A stretch of 13,038 nucleotides of DNA from positions 1 to 13,038 of the forward strand of contig JAPSJG010000041.1 in NCBI GenBank assembly GCA_031178305.1, written 5' to 3'. Shown piece after piece: positions 6,166 through 12,307 of this stretch (position 1 is the stretch's first letter; the number at the start of each line of letters is the position of its first letter). The stretch comes from Sinorhizobium sp. GTDB lineage: Bacteria > Pseudomonadota > Alphaproteobacteria > Rhizobiales > Rhizobiaceae. The translations under genes were made by a program, and so were the position numbers. The notes beneath the pieces are model-generated. The model was not told where the DNA came from. It ran no database searches and was given only the letters and a program-made list of their open reading frames with translations.

Positions 6166-9100
6166 ATGACTTCAAGCGCGGCGAAGCGGCCTACCTACAA
6201 TTCTCCGTCACAGGCAAACTGGATCAGCGACCCGACCGGATTGTTCCAGCTCGATATGCCCTTGGGACAGGCTCCGAACACTGACCTCGTTCAGTCAATC
6301 ACCGGCAATGTTGCGCTGCCTCACAGTGCCGAGGAGCAGACCGACGACGGGAACACCAGTGGCCCGGGCGACGGCCCGGACGCCGAACCCGACGATCAGG
6401 AGCAGGTTCCCGCCGACAGCGAGGACCGCGACGTAGCCTGGACCTCCGACGACGGCAATCCGATCCTCCAGCGAGCCGAGTTCCGCCACGACCGCACGGT
6501 GTTCCGGCAGGACAATCCCGGTGACGACGGTCATCGGGACATGGGTGCCGCCCATTCGCTGGTCCTCGAAGCAGAGGTCAATAAGCCCCCCCTCAAGGAC
6601 TGGAGCTTTCTCTCGCCCCATGGGCCGGCCGACGCATTCGATGGCCTTCGAATTGGACCGAACTTTCCTGAGATTGGCGGGCACCAAGGCGACGCAGTCT
6701 CCGAAGGGCCCGACCCCGGCTATAGCGGGTCCGAATCTGCTTCGGTCGCTGTTGCCTTGCCGTCTCCCCCTGTCCAGGAAACAGGGCCCACCGACGAGCC
6801 CTACCGGCCGACTTACCATTTTACTCCAGAAACGAACTGGATAAATGACCCGAATGGGTTGTTCTATCTCGACGGCGTTTACCACATGTTCTTCCAGTAC
6901 AACCCCGAGGGCAACCAGTGGGGCAACATGTCATGGGGGCACGCCACCAGCACTGACCTTGTCAACTGGACCGAGCACGAGGTCGCGCTGCCTTACAGCG
7001 CCGAGCAGCAGATCTTCTCCGGAAGCATCGTCGTGGACTACAACGACACCAGCGGCTTCGGCTACGGCCCGAACGGCGAGCCGCCGGTGGTGGCGATCTA
7101 CACCGCAAATATCCCGCCGCAGAACGGCGAACCCCAGGATCAGGAACAGGCGCTCGCCTACAGCCAAGACGGCGGCATGAGCTGGACCTTTTACGATGGT
7201 AACCCGGTTCTCGACATCCCGGACCCGGAATTCCGCGATCCGAAGGTGTTCTGGCAGGACAATCCCGGTAACGACGACTACTGGGTCATGGGCGTCGCCC
7301 GCCCGCTCAGCCGCGAGGCAGAGTTCTACAAGTCCTACGACCTCAAGGGCTGGAGCTATCTTTCGTCCTTCGGACCGGCCAACGCCGTCGCCGGCATCTG
7401 GGAAGTCCCCGACCTCATCAAGATGACGGTCGAGAACACCGGAGAGACCAAGTATCTGCTGATCCAGAATCTTAATCCCGGCGGCATCGCGGGCGGGTCG
7501 GCGGCGCAGTACTTCATCGGGGATTGGGACGGCGTCACCTTCACTGCCGATAACATCAAGACGGCTGGACAGCGTGGCGACGTCGTCTTCGAAGATTTCG
7601 AGTCCAGTTATGACGGCTGGACGGTCGAGGGTTCTGCCTTCGGCTCCGGCCCGGCTTCGGGGGCCATCGGCTTCCAGTCCCCGGTCGTTGGATTCGACGG
7701 CGCAGGGCTCGTCAACAGCTTCCTCGACCCGCAGGGCAATCCGGGCGACTTCGGTACCGGTCGGATGCTCAGCGACACGTTCACGATCGAGAAGAACTTT
7801 ATCAACTTCAAGATCGGTGGCGGCGGGCACGCCATGAACCTCGACGCGATCCGCGATCCAGGCGCCCCCGGCGGCACCACCATTGCTGACTTTGAGTACG
7901 GACTGCCCGCAGGCTGGGTTGGCACGGGTGACTTTGCAACGACCAGCCCGGTCGTGGCGGGAAATTCGAACGGACCTGGGCAATTGGCAAACTGGGACGG
8001 GGTCGGGCTCCTGAGCACGTTCAACGTGCCTGATGGGACCTACGACGGCCCCACAGGGACGATCACCTCGCCCGAGTTCGTGATCGATGCGAAGTACATC
8101 AACTTCAAGATCGGCGGCGGCAACCACAATGGCGTCGACACGCACGATCCGCTGACCCAGATGCAGCTCATCGTCGATGGGCGGATCGTGCGGACGGCAT
8201 CAGGAGGATGGAGCGAGGCGCTCGGCCAACAGCACTGGGACGTTGAGGAGTTCATCGGCAGATCCGCCCAGATCCGGATTGTCGACGAGAACTCCGGCGG
8301 TTTCGGCTACATCATGGTCGATTCGATCGAGATGAACGACTCGCTTCCAGCAACCGGCGAGATCTTCGAGGACTGGGAGGTGGACGGCCCACCGCCCGGT
8401 TGGACGGTTTCCGGCGATTTCGCCGGGTCGGGCGGCCTCGGCCCGATCGGCACTTCGTCCGGCAGCGGTTTCGGGTCTGACGTCGGCCGGGTTCTCGACA
8501 CCTTCTATACCGGCGACCCAGCCACGGGCGAGCTCACCTCGGACGCCTTCACGATCACTAAGGACTTCATCAACGTCCGCGTGGGCGGCGGCGGCCATAC
8601 GGGCGAGTTCGGCACCACGGTCGACCTGATCATCGACGGCCAGGTCGTCGACTTCGCGACGGGCAACTTCAGCGGTATCCTGGACTGGACCTCGTGGGAC
8701 GTGTCGGAGTATGTCGGCCAGCAAGCGCAGATCCGGATCCGCGACGCGAGCACCAGCGGCAGCTGGGGCCATATCTTCGTCGACCGGATCGAATTCGCCG
8801 ACGAGGCCTTCACACCGACCCAGCTCAGCCCGACCGCGATCAATCTGATTGTCGATGGCCAACGGGTCGCGACCGCAAGCGGAAACTTCGACGAGGTCCT
8901 TGATTGGAAGGGCTGGGATGTTTCGCAATATGTCGGGAAAGAGGCGCAGATCGAGATCATCGACTACAACACCGGCGCTTGGGGCCACATCAATGTCGAC
9001 GCGATCACCTTCGCCGACAGCGCCTATCCGACGTCGGAGTTCCTGGCGGATTGGATCGACTACGGGGCAGACAACTACGCCACGATCTCCTGGCACAATC

Positions 9101-10224
9101 TGCCGGAGGGCGCGCGGCCGACCGCGATAAGCTGGATGAACAACTGGACCTATGCTGCCTCGATCCCGACAGGGGACTTCCGCGGCTCGATGACGATCCC
9201 GCGCGAATATTCGCTGCGCGAGATCGATGGCGAGGTGCGGCTGATCCAGACGCCGATCGAGCAGCTCAAGGAGCTCCGCCGCGAGCATGTCTCGGTCGAG
9301 GACGTGACCGTCGGCGACGGGTCGCTGAAGGCGCCCTTCGAGGGCAACGCCCTGGAGATCATCGCCACCTTCGACGCCGCGGAGGCGGAGGCCTCACGCT
9401 TCGGCGTCAAGGTGCGGGTCGGAGACGGCGAGGCGACGCTCGTCGGCTACGACGCCAAGACGGGCAAGGTCTTCATCGACCGGAGCGAGTCCGGCATCAT
9501 TCCGGCGGAAAGCTTCGCGGCCATCCATGCCGCGCCGCTTTCAGTCACGCCGGAGGGCGAGATCAAGCTGCACATCTTCGTCGATGCGGCTTCCGTCGAG
9601 CTTTTCGCCAATGACGGCCTGCGCACGATCACCGACCAGATCTTCCCCGATCTGGAGAGCCTCGGGGTCGAGCTCTTCGCCGAGGGCGGCACGGCGGCGC
9701 TAGACCTCGACATCTGGAAGCTCTCGACCGAAGACGAGACGACGCCGGCGCCGCGCAGCTATGTCGGAACGGACGGCAACGACCTGCTGGCGCCATGGGA
9801 GGGCGCCAAGGGTGCGCTGCAATTCGACGGCCGCGGCGGCAACGACGTGATCATCGGAAGCGCCGGACTTGATCGCCTCAAAGGCGGCGCTGGCGCCGAT
9901 GTGCTTCGTGCCGGCCGCGGCAGCGACTGGATCGACGGCGGGGACGGCAACGATCTCATTGCGGCCGGCGGGGGAGCGCTCGATAGCGTCCGCGGCGGCG
10001 CAGGCGCCGACGTCTTCCTCTTCGCCGCGGAAACGCGCGACGGTCATCGCGACCGCACAGTGATCGGCGACTTCAAAGTTGGCATCGACGCAATCGACCT
10101 CGGCGGAGCCGAAGTGGTCGACCACAAGAGCCTGCTCGGATCGTTGGTCCTCACCCTCGACGGGGACCGCGACCGGATCGTTCTGACCGGCGTGACGCGC
10201 TACGACGACTCGCTCTTCCTCTAA
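6166..10224 (+). CDS. Giant RTX-type secreted GH32 fructanase (levanase/inulinase-like)
   Basis: A 1352-residue multidomain enzyme, likely an extracellular levan- or inulin-degrading GH32 hydrolase. Order: decayed half-copy of the catalytic domain (8-~205); GH32 propeller part 1 (214-~470) with WINDPNG at 225-231 (nucleophile D228), FRDP at 356-359 and WEVPD at 412-416 (acid/base E413); an insert of repeated beta-rich modules (472-~958); propeller end resuming at about 960 (WIDYGADNYA, SWMNNW); beta-sandwich (~1016-1187); RTX nonapeptides (1201-1285); and a C-terminal secretion region ending DDSLFL. There is no signal peptide and no cysteine anywhere, even at the position usually Cys after the acid/base (E-V instead of E-C). 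Both features fit type I secretion, with folding on extracellular calcium. Start: ATG with GGGAGGG upstream. Monocistronic, divergent from the LacI-family gene. No type I exporter genes are in the window. Endo/exo mode and substrate are not decidable from sequence alone; hydrolase rather than fructosyltransferase is the default guess. Confidence 0.93.
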   Translation: MTSSAAKRPTYNSPSQANWISDPTGLFQLDMPLGQAPNTDLVQSITGNVALPHSAEEQTDDGNTSGPGDGPDAEPDDQEQVPADSEDRDVAWTSDDGNPILQRAEFRHDRTVFRQDNPGDDGHRDMGAAHSLVLEAEVNKPPLKDWSFLSPHGPADAFDGLRIGPNFPEIGGHQGDAVSEGPDPGYSGSESASVAVALPSPPVQETGPTDEPYRPTYHFTPETNWINDPNGLFYLDGVYHMFFQYNPEGNQWGNMSWGHATSTDLVNWTEHEVALPYSAEQQIFSGSIVVDYNDTSGFGYGPNGEPPVVAIYTANIPPQNGEPQDQEQALAYSQDGGMSWTFYDGNPVLDIPDPEFRDPKVFWQDNPGNDDYWVMGVARPLSREAEFYKSYDLKGWSYLSSFGPANAVAGIWEVPDLIKMTVENTGETKYLLIQNLNPGGIAGGSAAQYFIGDWDGVTFTADNIKTAGQRGDVVFEDFESSYDGWTVEGSAFGSGPASGAIGFQSPVVGFDGAGLVNSFLDPQGNPGDFGTGRMLSDTFTIEKNFINFKIGGGGHAMNLDAIRDPGAPGGTTIADFEYGLPAGWVGTGDFATTSPVVAGNSNGPGQLANWDGVGLLSTFNVPDGTYDGPTGTITSPEFVIDAKYINFKIGGGNHNGVDTHDPLTQMQLIVDGRIVRTASGGWSEALGQQHWDVEEFIGRSAQIRIVDENSGGFGYIMVDSIEMNDSLPATGEIFEDWEVDGPPPGWTVSGDFAGSGGLGPIGTSSGSGFGSDVGRVLDTFYTGDPATGELTSDAFTITKDFINVRVGGGGHTGEFGTTVDLIIDGQVVDFATGNFSGILDWTSWDVSEYVGQQAQIRIRDASTSGSWGHIFVDRIEFADEAFTPTQLSPTAINLIVDGQRVATASGNFDEVLDWKGWDVSQYVGKEAQIEIIDYNTGAWGHINVDAITFADSAYPTSEFLADWIDYGADNYATISWHNLPEGARPTAISWMNNWTYAASIPTGDFRGSMTIPREYSLREIDGEVRLIQTPIEQLKELRREHVSVEDVTVGDGSLKAPFEGNALEIIATFDAAEAEASRFGVKVRVGDGEATLVGYDAKTGKVFIDRSESGIIPAESFAAIHAAPLSVTPEGEIKLHIFVDAASVELFANDGLRTITDQIFPDLESLGVELFAEGGTAALDLDIWKLSTEDETTPAPRSYVGTDGNDLLAPWEGAKGALQFDGRGGNDVIIGSAGLDRLKGGAGADVLRAGRGSDWIDGGDGNDLIAAGGGALDSVRGGAGADVFLFAAETRDGHRDRTVIGDFKVGIDAIDLGGAEVVDHKSLLGSLVLTLDGDRDRIVLTGVTRYDDSLFL
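6187..6675 (+). repeat. Degenerate tandem copy of the GH32 domain's first half (codons 8-170)
   Basis: This segment aligns in frame with 6805-~7428 of the same gene. Matching pairs include RPTY at residues 8 and 214, NWISDPTGLFQLD with NWINDPNGLFYLD, TDLV, VALPHSAEEQ with VALPYSAEQQ, QDNPG, KDWSFLS with KGWSYLS, and GPA. At DNA level 6506-6522 and 7253-7269 are identical over 17 bases. Copy 1 has lost about 50 codons by in-frame deletions (covering MFFQYNPEGNQWGNMSWGHA and VVAIYTANIP). It keeps an Asp at the nucleophile position (D22) but has Ile where acid/base E413 aligns. It is enriched in Asp, Glu, Gly and Pro and poorer in aromatics. Similarity may continue weakly to residue ~190 (GDAVSEG with GDVVFED). 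It cannot be an active enzyme. Confidence 0.85.
7579..9030 (+). repeat. Nested array of beta-rich modules inserted in the GH32 propeller
   Basis: Four related segments are recognisable. Segment 1 (7579-~7851) is only the N-terminal half, from VVFEDFE through DGWTVEGSAFG to INFKIGGGGH. Segment 2 (~7876-8340) is complete: IADFE, GWVGTGDFA, INFKIGGGNH, LIVDGRIVRTASG, WDVEEFIG, AQIRIVD, VDSIE. Segment 3 (8341-~8811) is complete: IFEDWE, GWTVSGDFA, INVRVGGGGH, LIIDGQVV, WDVSEYVG, AQIRIRD, WGHIFVD. Segment 4 (~8821-9030) is only the C-terminal half: INLIVDGQRVATASG, WDVSQYVG, AQIEIID, WGHINVD. Segments 1 and 4 together make one module, so two whole modules lie within a split third. Comparable single modules of the form FEDFE-GW...GGGH...LxVDG...WDV occur, to my recollection, inside other bacterial GH32 proteins. 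Confidence 0.85.
9766..10020 (+). repeat. RTX calcium-binding nonapeptide repeats (codons 1201-1285)
   Basis: About eight degenerate GGxGxDxUx units are seen: GTDGNDLLA, GRGGNDVII, GSAGLDRLK, GGAGADVLR, GRGSDWID, GGDGNDLIA, GGGALDSVR and GGAGADVFL. They end in the FLF-A-ET-then-IGDF-ID pattern common before the C-terminal signal of type I-secreted RTX proteins and M10-type proteases. Role: a calcium-bound beta-roll that folds outside the cell and ratchets export. One insertion interrupts the array near residues 1209-1216 (APWEGAKG). Confidence 0.92.
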
Positions 10225-10232
10225 CTGCGAAA

Positions 10233-10258
10233 GTGCGGCCGAACCCGCTCGGCCGCGC
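10233..10258 (+). terminator. Terminator-like hairpin after the giant GH32 gene
   Basis: GCGGCCGA (10235-10242) and TCGGCCGC (10249-10256) are a perfect eight-base inverted repeat with a six-base loop, extendable to ten pairs (one G-U) at 10233 and 10258. It begins 8 nt after the TAA stop. A clear U-tract is missing, as is common in GC-rich alphaproteobacteria. Confidence 0.6.
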
Positions 10259-10293
10259 AGCACGGGCCCGATCTCCGTCGGCTACAGCGGCAG

Positions 10294-10317
10294 ACAATGC
10301 GACTGATGTTGCATTGT
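10294..10317 (-). terminator. Hairpin downstream of the iron ABC operon
   Basis: ACAATGC (10294-10300) and GCATTGT (10311-10317) form a seven-pair stem with a ten-base loop, 23 nt past the stop of the minus-strand ATPase gene. With the hairpin at 10233-10258 it fills the 116-nt gap between convergent genes, so each operon may have its own terminator. There is no U-run, so an operator-like role for this AT-richer dyad is also possible. Confidence 0.4.
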
Positions 10318-10340
10318 TGGCGACGCCGGGCGTGGTCGTC

Positions 10341-11102
10341 TCAGGCAGCGGAAAGTGAATCGTCGACGATTACCATCGGCCGCCCGAGGGAACAGATCTC
10401 GACCCGGGCGTCGACGCGGTAGACGGACTTCAGCATATCCGCCGTGATGACTTCCTGGGTCGGACCGCTCGCCGCCACCGAACCGCCGTTGATGACGATC
10501 GTGTCGTCGCAATAGCGCAGCGCATGGTTGAGGTCATGCAGCGCGATCAGTACCGCCATGCCCGATGTTGCCGAAAGGCGCTTCATGAAGCCGAGCACTT
10601 CGATCTGACGAAAGAGGTCGAGTGCCGATGTCGGCTCATCCATCAAGAGAACTTCCGGCTTGCGCACCAGCGCCTGGGCGATCGACACCAGTTGGCGCTG
10701 ACCGCCCGAGAGCTCGCCCAAGCCGCGAAACGCCAGATCATCGATTTTCATTGCCGACAGCACCCGATCGATCTCCGCCAGCTCTTCCTCTTTGACTTTC
10801 CAGCCGGAACCTTGTTTCGCAGAGAGCAGCACGGATTCATAAACCGTCAGCACCGCATTGGCGCCGGTATCCTGCGGCATGTAGCAGATCGTCTGCGGCC
10901 CGTTGGCCGTGTCGGAGAGGTGCACGACGCCGGGGCCGCCGGCAAGGCCGGCGATGCGCTTGAAGAGCGTCGATTTCCCCGCCGCGTTTGGGCCGATGAC
11001 AGCGGTCAGCCGTCCGCCTCGCAGCAGCCCGGTGGATATGCCGGACAAAACGGTGCGCCGGCCATAGGTGGCGCCGACGTCTTCCAGCCTCAGGGCTACC
11101 AT
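10341..11102 (-). CDS. Ferric-siderophore-type ABC transporter ATP-binding protein (FecE/FepC type)
   Basis: Cytoplasmic ATPase, 253 residues, the normal length for this family. Walker A GPNAAGKST is at 37-45, the Q-loop at Q77, signature LSGGQ at 131-135, Walker B VLLMDE at 151-156 and the switch histidine at 189 (ALHDLNH). The IALHDLNHALRYCD stretch and the short C-terminal tail without a TOBE domain place it with FecE/FepC/BtuD rather than the sugar ATPase upstream. The start overlaps the permease stop by 7 nt and has AGGAGG (positions 11113-11108) five bases upstream, so the two are translationally coupled. Last gene of the operon. Iron-siderophore (or heme/cobalamin) specificity is inferred from the family and the binding protein. 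No Fur, RirA or Irr site is visible in the window; the operon promoter lies beyond it. Confidence 0.93.
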   Translation of the reverse strand: MVALRLEDVGATYGRRTVLSGISTGLLRGGRLTAVIGPNAAGKSTLFKRIAGLAGGPGVVHLSDTANGPQTICYMPQDTGANAVLTVYESVLLSAKQGSGWKVKEEELAEIDRVLSAMKIDDLAFRGLGELSGGQRQLVSIAQALVRKPEVLLMDEPTSALDLFRQIEVLGFMKRLSATSGMAVLIALHDLNHALRYCDDTIVINGGSVAASGPTQEVITADMLKSVYRVDARVEICSLGRPMVIVDDSLSAA

Positions 11103-12163
11103 GCACGCCTCCTGTTGGTGAAGATCAGCACGAAGAAGAAGGGAACGCCGACAAGTGCCGTTATGATGCCGATCGGCAGGACCGCACCCGGAATGATCAT
11201 CTTGCTGACGACGGAAGTCGCCGAAAGCAGGAGCGCGCCGCAGAGGACGGAAGCCGGCAGAAAGAAGCGCTGGTCTTCACCGACGAGCATGCGTGCGATG
11301 TGCGGACCGACGAGGCCGACGAAGCCGACCGTTCCGACAAAAGACACGGGGATCGCCGCCAGCAGGCTGACCGTCAGCATGGTTTCGAGCCGCAGCCGCC
11401 GGACATTGATGCCAAAACTCGCCGCCTTGTCGTCGCCGAGCCGGAGCGCGGTCAAGGCCCAGGCACGGCGCGCGAAGAGCGGAACGGCGATCAGGAGCAC
11501 CGCACCGGTGATCCAGACTTTTGGCCAGGTCGCCTTGGTGAGGCTGCCCATCGTCCAGAACACGACGGCCGCAAGCGCCTGCTCGGACGCCAGATATTCG
11601 AGCAGCGACAATGCCGCATTGAAGGTGAAGACAAGCGCAATGCCGAGGAGCACGATGGTCTCGACGGTGACGCCGCGCATGGTCGAGGCGAAATGAATGA
11701 AGAGCGCCGCAATCATCGCCATCAGGAAGGCGTTGAGCGGAACCATGTACTGAACCGCAACCGGAAAGACCGCCACACCCGCAACGAGCCCGAGTGCCGC
11801 GCCGAAACTGGCAGCCGCCGAAATGCCAAGCGTGAAGGGGCTTGCCAGGGGGTTGGCCAGGATCGTCTGCATCTGCGCGCCTGCGAGCGACAACGAGGCG
11901 CCCACAGTGACCGCCATCAGCGCGATCGGCATGCGGATGTCCCAGATCACGACGCGAAGCTGGTCACCGACGCTTTCGGCATTAAACATGGCCGTCAGCA
12001 CATCAGCGATCGGATAATTGGCTGGTCCGAGCGCCATGTCGATTGCGACGGAGAGGAACAATGCCGCGAGAAGAACGGAGAGCAGGAGTATACGACGCGC
12101 GACGAGAGCGCGGTAGCGCCCGCGCCCTTCGAGTCCGGTGATTGCATCGGCGACAGCCACCAT
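11096..12163 (-). CDS. Ferric-siderophore-type ABC transporter permease (FecCD/BtuC family)
   Basis: Multi-spanning inner-membrane permease, 355 residues. About ten hydrophobic helices are seen, the first at residues ~24-43. Family marks: LAGAQMQTILANPLASP followed by a Gly/Ala-rich helix, GFVGLVGPHIARMLVGED at 280-297 (ATPase-coupling region) and the final VGVPFFFVLI. The start at 12163 has GGGAG about six bases upstream; that same stretch is the 3' end of a relic binding-protein frame whose TAA overlaps this ATG (TAATG). Only one permease gene is visible, so either it forms a homodimer as BtuC does or a partner lies elsewhere. It overlaps the ATPase gene by 7 nt. Confidence 0.94.
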   Translation of the reverse strand: MVAVADAITGLEGRGRYRALVARRILLLSVLLAALFLSVAIDMALGPANYPIADVLTAMFNAESVGDQLRVVIWDIRMPIALMAVTVGASLSLAGAQMQTILANPLASPFTLGISAAASFGAALGLVAGVAVFPVAVQYMVPLNAFLMAMIAALFIHFASTMRGVTVETIVLLGIALVFTFNAALSLLEYLASEQALAAVVFWTMGSLTKATWPKVWITGAVLLIAVPLFARRAWALTALRLGDDKAASFGINVRRLRLETMLTVSLLAAIPVSFVGTVGFVGLVGPHIARMLVGEDQRFFLPASVLCGALLLSATSVVSKMIIPGAVLPIGIITALVGVPFFFVLIFTNRRRAW

Positions 12164-12300
12164 TATTCACTCCCATCCGAAAGCGAGACGAAATAGCCGG
12201 GCAGAAGGTGGCCGGCAGGAAATTCTCGTGGAACCTTCTTCAGGACCGGCATCTCGCAGACCTCGACGGACAGAGGACCGGAAGGCCCTGCCCTCCGATC
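12163..12300 (-). pseudogene. Relic of a second binding-protein C-terminus
   Basis: The 144-nt gap between binding protein and permease resembles the 3' end of the adjacent intact binding-protein gene. Read on the minus strand, the end gives LPGYFVSLSDGSE-stop beside the intact gene's KGGYFASLNVSQ-stop. The neighbouring frame gives HENFLPA beside HERFLPL, so at least one frameshift separates them. Further upstream a DAGPEE stretch in the third frame resembles DLDPEA. The relic's TAA (12165-12163) overlaps the permease ATG, as an intact upstream gene's stop would in a coupled operon. No start and no long frame survive. Similarity is clear to about 12250 and doubtful beyond. Confidence 0.6.
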
Positions 12301-12307
12301 CGATTGC

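Noticed and set aside
6165..6804. N-terminus of the giant protein as an export signal or an unrelated domain
   Set aside because: There is no hydrophobic core or cleavage pattern, and the segment aligns with the protein's own GH32 half.
7402..7404. Loss of the usual Cys after the acid/base Glu as a sign of an inactive enzyme
   Set aside because: The catalytic Glu, the nucleophile Asp and the RDP motif are all present; the Cys is not the catalytic residue and the whole protein is cysteine-free, fitting extracellular life.
6931..9288. Two long minus-strand frames (404 and 362 codons) opposite the giant GH32 gene
   Set aside because: They mirror the codon bias of the repetitive sense gene and show no domain or plausible start signal.
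9766..10020. RTX coding repeats as a CRISPR-like or mobile-element repeat
   Set aside because: The periodicity is 27 nt in frame, encodes GGxGxDxUx, and has no spacer/repeat alternation.
10524..12196. Plus-strand frames of 390 and 298 codons opposite the iron transporter genes
   Set aside because: They read as Arg/His/Glu-rich low-complexity shadows; the opposite strand encodes clear ATPase and permease families.
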